A stretch of DNA of 63,563 nucleotides from Methanobacteriota archaeon (GTDB lineage Archaea > Thermoplasmatota > Thermoplasmata > RBG-16-68-12 > JAJISG01): NCBI GenBank assembly GCA_030594205.1, contig JAUVFR010000001.1:220252-283814 (forward strand), in the 5' to 3' direction. A model generated the notes under the pieces. That model made no database searches. It worked only from the letters and a program-made list of their open reading frames with translations, and was not told the DNA's origin. Both the position numbers and the translations under genes were made by a program. The stretch's first letter is position 1. Each line of letters begins with the position of its first letter. Below, piece by piece: positions 43,411 to 51,717 of the stretch.

Positions 43411-43457
43411 ATTCTGAGAATCGAGAATGATAATCAGACTCCGAATTACCTCAGAAT
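43411..43457. repeat. 8-bp inverted repeat in the IPK upstream region
   Basis: ATTCTGAG (43411-43418) and CTCAGAAT (43450-43457) are exact inverted copies separated by 31 bp of AT-rich sequence (GAGAATGATAATCAG inside). The arms lie between the divergent membrane gene and IPK, suggesting an operator or a weak structural element; not otherwise supported. Confidence 0.35.
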
Positions 43458-43508
43458 GCGTCCGCCGAAGCGTTAAATAGCCTCCCGGTCCGTTGCGAGG
43501 TTCGGGCC

Positions 43509-44261
43509 ATGAATCTCATCAAGCTGGGGGGCAGCGCTCTCACCATCAAGGGCTCCTTGCCCCGCGTCCGCCGGAAGGTCTTGGAGGCCCTGGCCGCCGA
43601 GCTATCCCCTTTCCAAGGGGACCTCTGCTTGGTCCACGGAGGAGGGAGTTTCGGACATCCTCTGGCCCTCGCATACGGCCTCCACCGCGGTCTCCGCGGG
43701 GACGACGGCCTCATGGGATTCGCCGAAGTCCAGCGACGGATGCGCGACCTGAATGGTCAGGTTCTGGACGCCCTCCATGCCTCCGGTGTGCCTGCTGTGT
43801 CCGTCCCCCCCGCTCCCCTGGTTCGGATGCGGGGAGGTGAGCTCGAGTCGCTCTCGGTGGATCCCTTCCGAGAAGCCCTCGAGGCGGGCCTTGTCCCGGT
43901 GACTTTCGGCGACGTCGCCCTGGACGCGGTGCAGGGGGCCGCCATCTGCTCCGGAGACGACCTGATGGTTCACCTCGCTCGCGCCCTGCGACCGAATCTG
44001 GCCCTTTTCGTCGCGGACGTGGAGGGAATCGTCGGTCCCGGGGGGGACGTCCTGGAGGTGATCCGTAGGGAGGTGCCCGACCTTGCCTGGAGAGAACCCG
44101 CGGAGGATGTGACGGGGGGAATGCGCGCCAAGGTCCAGTGCATGCTGGACATCGCCCGAGACGGGTCGCGCTGCCTCCTGGTGAGTGGCCTCGTCCCGGG
44201 TCGGGTGCAGGCCATCCTCGAAGGGCAACGCGTCCCGGCCACGGAGGTCCGGTGGTCCTGA
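43509..44261 (+). CDS. ipk: isopentenyl phosphate kinase
   Basis: IPK phosphorylates isopentenyl phosphate to IPP in the modified archaeal mevalonate pathway. The 250-residue amino-acid-kinase protein has NLIKLGGSALTIKG and LCLVHGGGSFGHPLA (Gly-rich plus the His that defines IPK). VTFGDVALD, ICSGDDLMVHLA and VTGGMRAKVQ follow. The TATA-like GTTAAATAG lies about 32 bp upstream. Its stop (TGATG) overlaps the ATG of the isomerase gene, so the kinase, isomerase and prenyl synthase are one operon. Confidence 0.95.
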   Translation: MNLIKLGGSALTIKGSLPRVRRKVLEALAAELSPFQGDLCLVHGGGSFGHPLALAYGLHRGLRGDDGLMGFAEVQRRMRDLNGQVLDALHASGVPAVSVPPAPLVRMRGGELESLSVDPFREALEAGLVPVTFGDVALDAVQGAAICSGDDLMVHLARALRPNLALFVADVEGIVGPGGDVLEVIRREVPDLAWREPAEDVTGGMRAKVQCMLDIARDGSRCLLVSGLVPGRVQAILEGQRVPATEVRWS

Positions 44262-45322
44262 TGACGGAGCGAAAGCGGGAGCACGTGGACATCGTCCTCG
44301 ATAGGGAGGTCCGGCCTCGGCACAACTACTGGGACGACGTGCAGTTCCTGCACAACGCAATTCCTGAAGTGGACCTAGACGAAGTGGACCTTCGAACTGA
44401 TCTCTTCGGCAAGCCCCTCGCCGCCCCCATCGTCATTTCCTCCATGACCGGGGGATTCAAGGACGCCGTCCAGATCAACGCTAATCTGGCCCACGGCGCC
44501 GCCGAGGTGGGCGTCGCCATGGGAGTCGGGAGTCAACGCCAAGTCCTCCAGGGTCAGGCCCCGGAGGATTCCTGGACCGTGTTGAGGGAATACGACATCC
44601 CCCTGGTGATTGCCAACATCGGGGCCCCGCAGCTCGTGCCGCAGGCTGGGAAGGACGCCCTGGGGGTCGAGGATGCGAAGCGCGCGTTGGAGATGGTCCA
44701 AGGGGACATCCTGGCGATTCACATGAACTACACCCAGGAGATTGTGCAGCCGGAAGGGGATCAGCGGTCTCGGGGGGTCTTGAAGGCCCTCGGCGTCATC
44801 GCCGCCGAGGTCCCGGTCCTGGGGAAGGAGACCGGCGCCGGCATCTCGCGGGACGTCGCCCTACGCCTCAAGGAGGCGGGGGTGCAGGGCATCGATATCG
44901 GAGGCCTCGGGGGCACGAGCTTCTCCGCCGTGGAGTACTACCGGGCCAAGAAGGAGGGCATGCGACAGAAGGAGCGACTTGGTCAGACCTTCTGGGAATG
45001 GGGCATCCCCTCGCCCATCTCTCTCCTCCTGGCCAATGTGGGCCTCCCCCTTATCGCCACGGGGGGTCTCCGGAACGGCCTGGACGTGGCCCGAGCCCTT
45101 GCCCTCGGTGGCCAGGCGGGGGGCATGGCCTCCCAGATGCTTCGGGCCGCCAACGAGTCGGCGGAAGCCGTGGTGCGGGCCCTCGAGGAGGTGGTCGCGG
45201 AGATCAAGGCGGTTCACCTCTTGACCGGGTGCGGCAGTCTGGCCGAGCTGGCGGAGACGCGCACGATTTTCACCGGCCCAACGCGGGAGTGGGCGGCTTC
45301 CCTCGGCCTCCGGGAGGGGTAG
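44261..45322 (+). CDS. fni: type 2 isopentenyl-diphosphate isomerase
   Basis: This FMN-dependent isomerase converts IPP to DMAPP. From ATG 44261 it gives 353 residues. REHVDIVLDREVRPR (substrate site), APIVISSMTGGFKDAVQIN and VAMGVGSQRQVL are present, as are VIANIGAPQLV, IHMNYTQEIVQPEGD, VLGKETGAGIS and DIGGLGGTSFSAVE with the FMN-binding GGTSFS. GLPLIATGGLRNGLDVARALALG closes the barrel. The upstream frame extension lies within IPK and is ignored. It overlaps IPK by one base and is followed after 3 bp by idsA. Confidence 0.96.
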   Translation: MTERKREHVDIVLDREVRPRHNYWDDVQFLHNAIPEVDLDEVDLRTDLFGKPLAAPIVISSMTGGFKDAVQINANLAHGAAEVGVAMGVGSQRQVLQGQAPEDSWTVLREYDIPLVIANIGAPQLVPQAGKDALGVEDAKRALEMVQGDILAIHMNYTQEIVQPEGDQRSRGVLKALGVIAAEVPVLGKETGAGISRDVALRLKEAGVQGIDIGGLGGTSFSAVEYYRAKKEGMRQKERLGQTFWEWGIPSPISLLLANVGLPLIATGGLRNGLDVARALALGGQAGGMASQMLRAANESAEAVVRALEEVVAEIKAVHLLTGCGSLAELAETRTIFTGPTREWAASLGLREG

Positions 45323-45325
45323 CCG

Positions 45326-46348
45326 GTGGACCAGCCGGCGTTTGAGGCGTATCTCCATGAAAAATCGGCCGTTGTCGATGACGAGCTGCAGGCCTGGCTC
45401 CCTCCCGTGGAGGGGATTCCCCCCCTCCACGAGGGGGTCCGGTACGCGCTGGGTCTCGACGTCCCGGAACGGAAGCGGCGGGGCAAGCGCCTCCGGCCCG
45501 TGCTCTGCCTGTTGACGTGCGAGAGCCTCGGTGGCGATCCGGACCGGGCCATGCCCTTCGCCCTCGCGTCCGAGATGCTCCACAACTTCATGCTCGTGCA
45601 TGACGACATCGAAGACGGGGACCGGCTCCGCCGTGGTCGGGACACGGTTTGGGTCCGATACGGCGTCGAACACGCGATCAATATCGGCGACTACATGTTC
45701 GCCCAGACCTACGATCTCGTTCACGCCTCCAGGGAGCGCGGGGTGCCCGCGTCCAAGGTCCTTCGGCTCGTGGACGTCGTCTCTCGAACCGTGAAGAGGA
45801 CGGGGGAGGGCCAGGCCCTGGACCTCGAAGCCCGGCAGAATCGCGGACTGACGGTGGACGATTATCTCGAGATTGTCCGGGCAAAGACGGGGAGGTATCT
45901 CGCGGCCCCCCTCATCGGTGGAGCCGAGATCGCGGATGCCGGGTCCGACGTGATAGACGCCCTCGCCTCCCTCGGGGACCAAATCGGCCCCGTGTTCCAG
46001 ATTGCAGACGACGTTCTCGATCTCACCGTGAGCAAGGGCCGAGGGGAGCCGGGATCGGACATCCGTGAAGGCAAGCGTTCCCTCCTGGTGGTCCACACGG
46101 CAGGAGCCGCCACGTCGGACGAGGCCAGGGAACTGTTTCGTATCCTCGACGCCCCGCGCGAGAAGGTGACGTCGGCGGAGGTGGCCTGGGTCATGGAGCT
46201 CTTCGAGAAATACGAGGCGGTGGATGCCGCCCGTGCCGTGGGCCAGGAAATGCAGGCAGCGGCGGAGGGCGTTCTCAAGCAGCTCCCGGGGCGGCTTCAC
46301 GCCAACCTGTCGGCCGCGGTGGCGTTCATGCTAGGCCGGAAGTGGTGA
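45326..46348 (+). CDS. idsA: geranylgeranyl/farnesyl diphosphate synthase (polyprenyl synthetase)
   Basis: This enzyme elongates DMAPP with IPP to C15-C20 prenyl diphosphate for archaeal lipid chains. The first Asp-rich motif is FMLVHDDIEDGDRLRRG (DDxxD), the second is FQIADDVLDL. KRLRPVLCLL and YMFAQTYDL around residue 110 fit the family. It starts at GTG 45326 with 340 residues. It is the third gene in the IPK-fni-idsA operon and ends 3 bp before the convergent radB gene. Confidence 0.94.
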   Translation: MDQPAFEAYLHEKSAVVDDELQAWLPPVEGIPPLHEGVRYALGLDVPERKRRGKRLRPVLCLLTCESLGGDPDRAMPFALASEMLHNFMLVHDDIEDGDRLRRGRDTVWVRYGVEHAINIGDYMFAQTYDLVHASRERGVPASKVLRLVDVVSRTVKRTGEGQALDLEARQNRGLTVDDYLEIVRAKTGRYLAAPLIGGAEIADAGSDVIDALASLGDQIGPVFQIADDVLDLTVSKGRGEPGSDIREGKRSLLVVHTAGAATSDEARELFRILDAPREKVTSAEVAWVMELFEKYEAVDAARAVGQEMQAAAEGVLKQLPGRLHANLSAAVAFMLGRKW

Positions 46349-46351
46349 ACA

Positions 46352-47020
46352 TCAGGACTCCAAGCCACGATCCGTCAACCGGAACTTGACGCTGGCCCCT
46401 TCCTCCAAGTGGCGGTGCTTCATGATGACCGCCAGACGCCACTGCGGGGCAACCTTCTCCAACCGGAGGATGTCCTTCGCGTTATGGCTCATCATGTGTC
46501 CCCCGAGGGGGGTGTATTCCCCCGTATCGAGCTTGGTGTACACCTGGGACGTCACGAGGATGGGGATGTCCCGGCGGCGGGCCGCGGCCATCAGGGCCGT
46601 AATCTGTCGTGCGAGGGAATGCCGCTCCTTCTCCCGAGCCGCGTCGCCCCCCCGCAACCGATAGTGGGTCGTGGCGCTGTCCAGGACCACGAGGCCGATC
46701 TCAGGGGTGGTTTCTGCGAGCTTCGCGGCCCTGCTGACCGCATTCTCCTGCTCCGCCATGGTGTGGACGGCGGTGAATAGGACCTCCGGGACGACGCGCT
46801 CGAAGTCGTCCCCGCAGATTTGCCGTAAGCGCTCGAGGGAGACCCCCTCTGTGTCGATGAAGGCGACCTTGCGGCCCGCCTGTGCAACGTTGCGGGCCAG
46901 CTGCAGACAGAGATTCGTCTTCCCGCTCCCCGCCTCCCCGAAGAGGAGGGTGATGCACCCGCTCTCGATCCCCCCATCGAGGAAGGCATCCAGGGTGGGG
47001 CAAGCCACCTCGATTTTCAC
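46352..47020 (-). CDS. radB: DNA repair and recombination protein RadB
   Basis: The 222-residue RecA-family ATPase lacks the N-terminal DNA-binding domain of RadA, which identifies RadB. Walker A LLFGEAGSGKTNLCLQLA, Walker B IGLVVLDSATTHYRL, and the L1/L2-like SQVYTKLDTGEYTPLGGHMMSH are visible. RadB is a euryarchaeal paralogue that modulates RadA and recombination. It starts at GTG 47020 with CTTAAATAGC 26 bp upstream, so leaderless. Convergent with idsA. Confidence 0.93.
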   Translation of the reverse strand: MKIEVACPTLDAFLDGGIESGCITLLFGEAGSGKTNLCLQLARNVAQAGRKVAFIDTEGVSLERLRQICGDDFERVVPEVLFTAVHTMAEQENAVSRAAKLAETTPEIGLVVLDSATTHYRLRGGDAAREKERHSLARQITALMAAARRRDIPILVTSQVYTKLDTGEYTPLGGHMMSHNAKDILRLEKVAPQWRLAVIMKHRHLEEGASVKFRLTDRGLES

Positions 47021-47040
47021 CCTCGAACGAACGACCCAGC

Positions 47041-47050
47041 GCTATTTAAG
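47041..47050 (-). promoter_or_regulatory. TATA box for radB
   Basis: The reverse strand reads CTTAAATAGC, centred 26 bp before the GTG at 47020. It also overlaps the end of the nmd3 gene on the same strand, so radB transcription can begin within it. Confidence 0.55.
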
Positions 47051-47753
47051 CCGCCTCGGCGGGCAGGCGAACCGCGTAGGTGACTCGATAGACATCGTGC
47101 CCTCCGCGCCTGCCATGGAGCTTGGGGGAGGAGGAGACCTTCCCCCCCAGATGGGCCTTGATGCGCTGGGCCAGGGCCTTGGCGGCCCTGTTGCTACTGA
47201 GGTAGATGTCGAGCCCACCGTGCATTGTCTCCTCCTTGGCGACGAAGAGCCTGGGCTCCCCGCGCATCCTTTCCTCGACAAAACCCCGTATAGTCTCCAT
47301 TTCCTCCTCCGCCACGGGGCGATCGAAGGCACGGACCTGAAGGATGGCTTCGTAGTACTGGCCGTGTTGCCTTGCGCAGTCCGGACAGGTCGTCCGCTTT
47401 AGACGGACGCGCGCCTCGCTCACCTGCTCCGCCACCAGCTCCGGGAGCACCAGGCGGTGAGACAGGCGGAGCCCCACCTCATCCGAGTGGCGGAGGTCCA
47501 TGTGGAGGAGAACCTGGTGATCCCGGACGTCCCGTGAAACCGCGGCGGCCTTCGCCACGGTCTGCCGAAGGGCGTCCTCCAGTTCGGTCTCGGCCCATCC
47601 GCGGGGAACGTGAAAACGACCGCAGTGGACGCATCGCTCGAGTTCAAGGACCGACGGGAGGTCCACGAGGGAGCGCTTCTGCGGCAAGCAGTTCGCACAG
47701 AGACCCCCGTGCACGGGACCCTCGGTCCCGCACTCGACGCAGAAGCTCCTCAT
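47046..47753 (-). CDS. nmd3: NMD3-like ribosome biogenesis protein
   Basis: A 235-residue NMD3: N-terminal zinc ribbons FCVECGTEGPVHGGLCANC and LELERCVHCGRFHVPRGW, then the later CPDCARQHGQYYEAILQVR. It ends in an eIF5A-like segment (FVAKEETMHGGLDIYLSSNRAA). In eukaryotes NMD3 is the 60S export adaptor; archaeal members bind large subunits. It overlaps the upstream DUF424 gene by 4 bp, consistent with an operon. Confidence 0.9.
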   Translation of the reverse strand: MRSFCVECGTEGPVHGGLCANCLPQKRSLVDLPSVLELERCVHCGRFHVPRGWAETELEDALRQTVAKAAAVSRDVRDHQVLLHMDLRHSDEVGLRLSHRLVLPELVAEQVSEARVRLKRTTCPDCARQHGQYYEAILQVRAFDRPVAEEEMETIRGFVEERMRGEPRLFVAKEETMHGGLDIYLSSNRAAKALAQRIKAHLGGKVSSSPKLHGRRGGHDVYRVTYAVRLPAEAA

Positions 47754-48043
47754 AGAACGACCATCTGGGCGTGGGGTACGCCGTCGATGCGAATGATGCC
47801 CGCCTCTTCGACAAACCCCCCCTCCAGGGCGGCGGCGACGGTCTCCTCGCCCACGAAGTTCCCGATCGTGGCGAGTCGCAGGTGGCGGAGGAGCTGTTCC
47901 CGGTCTGCGGCCACGTCATCGTAGAACTCCGGCCTCACCTCCAGTCGGAGCTCCCCCTCGCGCAAGGTCTGTCCCAGGACGTCCGCATCACAGGCGGCGA
48001 CCAGCACCTCCTTACCCCGATTGTGGACCTTGAGTCGGATCAA
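47750..48043 (-). CDS. DUF424 family archaeal protein
   Basis: A 97-residue protein with the DUF424 pattern: LKVHNRGKEVLVAACDADVLGQTL at the start, FYDDVAADREQLL in the middle and ATIGNFVGEETVAAALEGG...GVPHAQMVVL at the end. The family is conserved across archaea with no established function; the association with NMD3 and translation genes is common. It starts at TTG 48043 with GATTTATAGG about 27 bp upstream, so a leaderless TTG start. Confidence 0.85.
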   Translation of the reverse strand: MIRLKVHNRGKEVLVAACDADVLGQTLREGELRLEVRPEFYDDVAADREQLLRHLRLATIGNFVGEETVAAALEGGFVEEAGIIRIDGVPHAQMVVL

Positions 48044-48065
48044 GGCATGGAAACTCGTGTGGCCC

Positions 48066-48076
48066 GATTTATAGGT
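48066..48076 (-). promoter_or_regulatory. TATA box for DUF424-nmd3
   Basis: The reverse strand reads ACCTATAAATC, centred about 27 bp before the TTG at 48043. It lies in the 40-bp gap after the mcm stop. Confidence 0.55.
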
Positions 48077-48083
48077 ATCCGAG

Positions 48084-51000
48084 TCAGAACCGGCTCACGA
48101 GGCGCCACTTGTTGGGGGCGGGGGAGTAGACCTCCCCCTCCTGACTCCAACGCTTGAGCCATGCCTCCACGCGGTTGGGCGGTACGCCCCGTTCCTCCGC
48201 CGCCTCCAGGATGTCCTTCAACTCCGCCGCCCCGTCGCGCTCGGCCAATTCCCCGATGATCTCCCGCAAGGCGATAATCTGGGCCCGCTGGGACTGGCTG
48301 AGCCCCGTGGCCACGATGTCGATGTCGAATCCACCCTCGATGCCCGTCACGCGCTCCAGCCAGTACTCGGCAATGCGCACGGACCGCTCTGCATCCTCCG
48401 CCTCCACGTTGGGGCTGAGACGGGCACGGGCGCTGGCCTCGGCGAGTCGGATGAAGGCCTCCAGCTGTCGAGGCGTGATCGGGACCGTGCCCGTCTCGTC
48501 CTCCCCTTGCTTCCGAATCTCGAGGTACTTGTCCTGGATGACCTGCATCGCCTCGGGCGTGAGAACGGGATAGACGCGCTTGGCGTAGGCGATGTATTTC
48601 CGCAGGAAACTGGGCTCGAAGTAGGGAAGGAACGCCTCGTCCACCTCCTCCGGGTGTGCGTCGAGTCGATGGGACTCCGCCTGACGCATTTTTTCTCCTG
48701 CGAGGTGCCCTCGGAGGATGTGCTCCGCCATCGCGCGGTCGACCTGCGCCTGCGGCTTGTCCAGGATGGGGAAGATGGTGTCGAACCGCGAGAGGAGGGT
48801 AGGCGGGAGCTGAATTTGCTCCGAGATGTACTTCCCTGAGTCAAAGCGTCCCAAAGTCGGATTCGCTGCCGCAAGAATCGAGGTTCGAGTCTGCAACGTA
48901 GCTGTGATTCCCGCTTTGGCGATGTGGACTGTCTGTTGTTCCATTGCGTTGTGGATGCTCGATCGATCCTGGTCGTTCATCTTCTCGATCTCGTCGATGG
49001 CCACGAGGCCCCGATCGGCGAGGACCAACGCCCCGGCCTCCAGTGTCCAGCGCCCCTCTCCAAACTCATCTCGCACGGCCGCCGCGACCAAGCCGGCTGG
49101 CGTCGCTGCCTTGCCTGATGTGTAGATTCCCCGCGGTGAAAGCCTCACGATGTAGGTCAACAGTTCTGACTTGGCCGTGTTGTGGCTGATGATGCCGTTA
49201 GCGATGAACCGCTCTGGACCCGGAACCTCGACATCGTACACCGTCTCCACTCCCACGGTGCGGATTGACACAATGCGTTCCGTCAGATGGCGGTGCCAGC
49301 GACGACTGCGACCCTCGGCCTCCCTAACCACGTCCTCCAGTCTCTTCCCTTTCTTTTCACTGGCGAAGCCGATTTTCTCCGCGAACGTGATCAGTGAGTT
49401 GGCCTGGCGGATTACCAAGGAGCCACTTGGACCGCCGCGGATCAGGTCCCCTCGGGAGGAACGGTGAGGTCTGGGCGCAGGCCCCCAGAGAACTCGGCTA
49501 TGAACGCCCCATCTCAGGAGGAGAACCTGGACGTCACGAAGCAACTCGATTTCGGCCGATCTCAAGGTGATGGCTGTCCGGCCGCGTCCGTTAGCGAAGC
49601 AGGAGCCGTCCGCTTCGAAGAGCCAACGGAGGAAGGAGCTTACCACCGAGTTCCGGGATCTGAGGATGGAGTCCGGAATTCGCTTCACCCGAAGATCCTG
49701 AAGCCATCGAGCGATCGGTGTGCGGTCCACTTGATAGGCAATGGTGTGATGCCGGGGCTTCTGTCGGTTCGGGGTTACGCCGAAGACTTCCTCAATCAAG
49801 CCGACGAGCAAGGGTTCGAGTTCCAGCTCTTCGGTCGCGATTTGGAAGCCTACTCTTCGGTCCTGGATCCAGCCATCTCCCAGAACGTAGCCTAGGATGG
49901 CCGCGAGCTTCTCATCAAAGAATTCGGGGACTCGCACGCGCCATGATTTGTGGTAGTACTCCGGCTTCTTCCATCCCGTCCGAACGAGGGCCCGCTTAGT
50001 GCACCTGATGCTCGGTGTCACCCTCACGCGGTCTCCGATGCGCAATGCGTCCAAGCGTCTCCACTCGCCCCGACGCTCTTGCGGAATCCAGACAAGAAGC
50101 GGATGGTTGTAGGTGCCCTTGATGCACTTCCCCGATTCTGTGACAACTTCCAAGATGGGTTGCTTTTCATATCGATGGAAGCGTGTTGCCAAGCCGCTCC
50201 GATAGCCTCCGGTCCCGAGTCGCAGCCTTTCCGAGATCGGCTGAAGATGATGGGTTCCGAGATCCTCGAGTTTGGCGGTGGTCCCGTTTCCAAGGGTAAT
50301 CCGTTCATCACCGATGAGGCACCCGGGGTCCCCCACGAGCAATACGTGGCTGTCTCCACGGATGCGTCGGCCGTCGGGAAGCTCCTTGGCCACGCCTCCG
50401 AAAAGCTGGAGGGCCAGGGCCTCCTTCTCCACATTCAACCCATAGATGGAGGGGGCAATCGATCCCACGATCTTGCGGATGACGTCGCCGCTCGCGGCCT
50501 CCTCCAGGATTCGCTCCTCGTCCTCCGGCGTAATCTCGATTTCCTCGTACTCGACCTCCTCCAACTCCAGCCCGACGACGTCGAGGAAGATGTCGAAGAG
50601 CGTGGATTTGGAGCGGAATCGACCGCGCTGGGAGCCTCGCAAAACCCCGTTGAACACGATGCGGTCCCCCGGGTTGGCGAGCCCGACGAGGTCCTCCTCC
50701 AGGTAGCCGGCCAGACGTTGTGGAGCTTCTCCCCCGCGGAGGTCCTCCGGCGCCTCCTGAATCTCGATCTTCTGGGTGTCGATGTAGCGGGAACCCTCAT
50801 CGAGGAGCTTGAATTTCGTCGCACCCGTAGTGCGGCTACAACCCCCTTGGTCCTCGTAACACTCCAATGGCTCGCGAAAGTCTAGACCCTCCTGGGCCTC
50901 CTTGATCACCGCCCCGCAACGCAGACACTGGAAGACCGCCTCGACCAGACGGGGGCGGACCTCGGTCGCCTTCCGAACGAGCCCTTCGACGGAGACCAGC

Positions 51001-51359
51001 TTTCCCAGATGCTTCGCTCGAAGGTCGCGGACCTCGACTCGGAGGTCCCGGGGGACGCCTCGAACCCGAAACCGGATTTCGGCTTCCTCGGTGGGCGGAA
51101 CAAAGCTGCGGATCGCCTGTTCCACGGAGTACACGGCATTCTGAGGGTGGTCGAGGAGGTAGATTGCCAGGTCCGAGTCGAACCGGTCGATGGCGCCGTA
51201 GTCGACCTCCAGGCTTCGCTCCTCCGGATAGGCATCCGCGAGCTTGGTGATCCGCCCGCTGAGGTCGGCCTCGTCGAGGAATTCTTCCCAGCGCGCTACT
51301 AGCTCCTCGGTCGAATAACTCAGCAGGTGACGGTTCCCCCGTCGCGTCGTTGTGACCAT
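48084..51359 (-). CDS. mcm: replicative helicase MCM, interrupted by an intein
   Basis: The 1091-residue precursor contains a normal MCM of about 710 residues plus a 381-residue intein. Host parts are the N-terminal domain (RWEEFLDEADLSGRITKLADAYPEERSLEVDYG), the zinc finger (CLRCG...CYEDQGGC) and the OB region. Then come the AAA+ core with Walker A GDPG/TAKSELL (split by the intein), Walker B VAIDEIEKMNDQD and Arg finger LSRFDTIF. A C-terminal winged helix follows. MCM unwinds DNA 3' to 5'. ATG 51359 is used; a TATA-like CTTAAATAGC lies only about 8 bp upstream, so the true promoter is not clear. Confidence 0.96.
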   Translation of the reverse strand: MVTTTRRGNRHLLSYSTEELVARWEEFLDEADLSGRITKLADAYPEERSLEVDYGAIDRFDSDLAIYLLDHPQNAVYSVEQAIRSFVPPTEEAEIRFRVRGVPRDLRVEVRDLRAKHLGKLVSVEGLVRKATEVRPRLVEAVFQCLRCGAVIKEAQEGLDFREPLECYEDQGGCSRTTGATKFKLLDEGSRYIDTQKIEIQEAPEDLRGGEAPQRLAGYLEEDLVGLANPGDRIVFNGVLRGSQRGRFRSKSTLFDIFLDVVGLELEEVEYEEIEITPEDEERILEEAASGDVIRKIVGSIAPSIYGLNVEKEALALQLFGGVAKELPDGRRIRGDSHVLLVGDPGCLIGDERITLGNGTTAKLEDLGTHHLQPISERLRLGTGGYRSGLATRFHRYEKQPILEVVTESGKCIKGTYNHPLLVWIPQERRGEWRRLDALRIGDRVRVTPSIRCTKRALVRTGWKKPEYYHKSWRVRVPEFFDEKLAAILGYVLGDGWIQDRRVGFQIATEELELEPLLVGLIEEVFGVTPNRQKPRHHTIAYQVDRTPIARWLQDLRVKRIPDSILRSRNSVVSSFLRWLFEADGSCFANGRGRTAITLRSAEIELLRDVQVLLLRWGVHSRVLWGPAPRPHRSSRGDLIRGGPSGSLVIRQANSLITFAEKIGFASEKKGKRLEDVVREAEGRSRRWHRHLTERIVSIRTVGVETVYDVEVPGPERFIANGIISHNTAKSELLTYIVRLSPRGIYTSGKAATPAGLVAAAVRDEFGEGRWTLEAGALVLADRGLVAIDEIEKMNDQDRSSIHNAMEQQTVHIAKAGITATLQTRTSILAAANPTLGRFDSGKYISEQIQLPPTLLSRFDTIFPILDKPQAQVDRAMAEHILRGHLAGEKMRQAESHRLDAHPEEVDEAFLPYFEPSFLRKYIAYAKRVYPVLTPEAMQVIQDKYLEIRKQGEDETGTVPITPRQLEAFIRLAEASARARLSPNVEAEDAERSVRIAEYWLERVTGIEGGFDIDIVATGLSQSQRAQIIALREIIGELAERDGAAELKDILEAAEERGVPPNRVEAWLKRWSQEGEVYSPAPNKWRLVSRF
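49179..50321 (-). other. intein in mcm Walker A, with LAGLIDADG homing endonuclease domain
   Basis: The intein begins at Cys347 and ends His-Asn before a Thr of the +1 position (SHN/TAKS), splitting GDPG-TAKS. Splicing motifs are CLIGDERITLGNG (block A), TYNHPLLVWI (block B), YDVEVPGPERFIANG (block F) and IISHN (block G). The endonuclease core has ILGYVLGDGWIQD and LRWLFEADGSC, the two LAGLIDADG helices. Length is 381 codons. The host reading frame is open, so splicing activity is likely. Insertion at this ATP-binding site is a known MCM location. Confidence 0.95.
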
Positions 51360-51457
51360 GGGCTATTTAAGAAACGGGCCATCGCTTCGTGTGGGGCTCT
51401 CCACCCTTCGGACCCGATTTCCACTGGAACTACTGGCCTCCTCCGAGCCGCCTTTCG

Positions 51458-51595
51458 TCATGCGCATAGCGAGTAGCCGCATCCGCGGCAATGGAAACAT
51501 CCTCCTTCCGGGACCAACGCGAGGCCGCAGGTGGGACAAACCCTCCTTACGGCGACCGAGATGGTGGCCCCTCGTCGATCGGTCGCGCTCTCCAA
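51458..51595 (-). CDS. tiny zinc-ribbon protein, 45 residues
   Basis: A short minus-strand frame from TTG 51595 to TGA 51458-51460. It encodes VCPTCGLALVPEGGCFHCRGCGYSLC: two CxxC pairs plus extra Cys, resembling the C-terminal zinc domain of class II ribonucleotide reductase. A clear TATA (CCTTTATAG, 51624-51632) is centred about 33 bp upstream. It lies about 100 bp upstream of mcm on the same strand, so it could be co-transcribed with mcm. No longer gene fits here; other frames are low-complexity. Confidence 0.6.
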   Translation of the reverse strand: MESATDRRGATISVAVRRVCPTCGLALVPEGGCFHCRGCGYSLCA

Positions 51596-51623
51596 TCACT
51601 CACCTCGAGACTCATCTTAGGGG

Positions 51624-51632
51624 GCTATAAAG
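51624..51632 (-). promoter_or_regulatory. TATA box for the tiny zinc-ribbon gene
   Basis: The reverse strand reads CCTTTATAG. Together with BRE-like flanking A/G, this is one of the best TATA boxes in the window. Confidence 0.55.
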
Positions 51633-51717
51633 GACGGTTGGAGGGAGGTCCCCGAAAGTGAGAGCCCGCCACAAGCTTTAATCGTACCAGGTCTGTTACC
51701 AGCGGGCGGGGGAGCCG

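Noticed and set aside
44861-46300. 479-codon open frame antisense to fni and idsA
   Set aside because: It spans two well-supported genes in the opposite strand and has no recognisable domain.
51360-51372. TATA box of mcm
   Set aside because: It is too close to the ATG (about 8 bp). The expected initiation site would lie inside the coding region with no start codon there.
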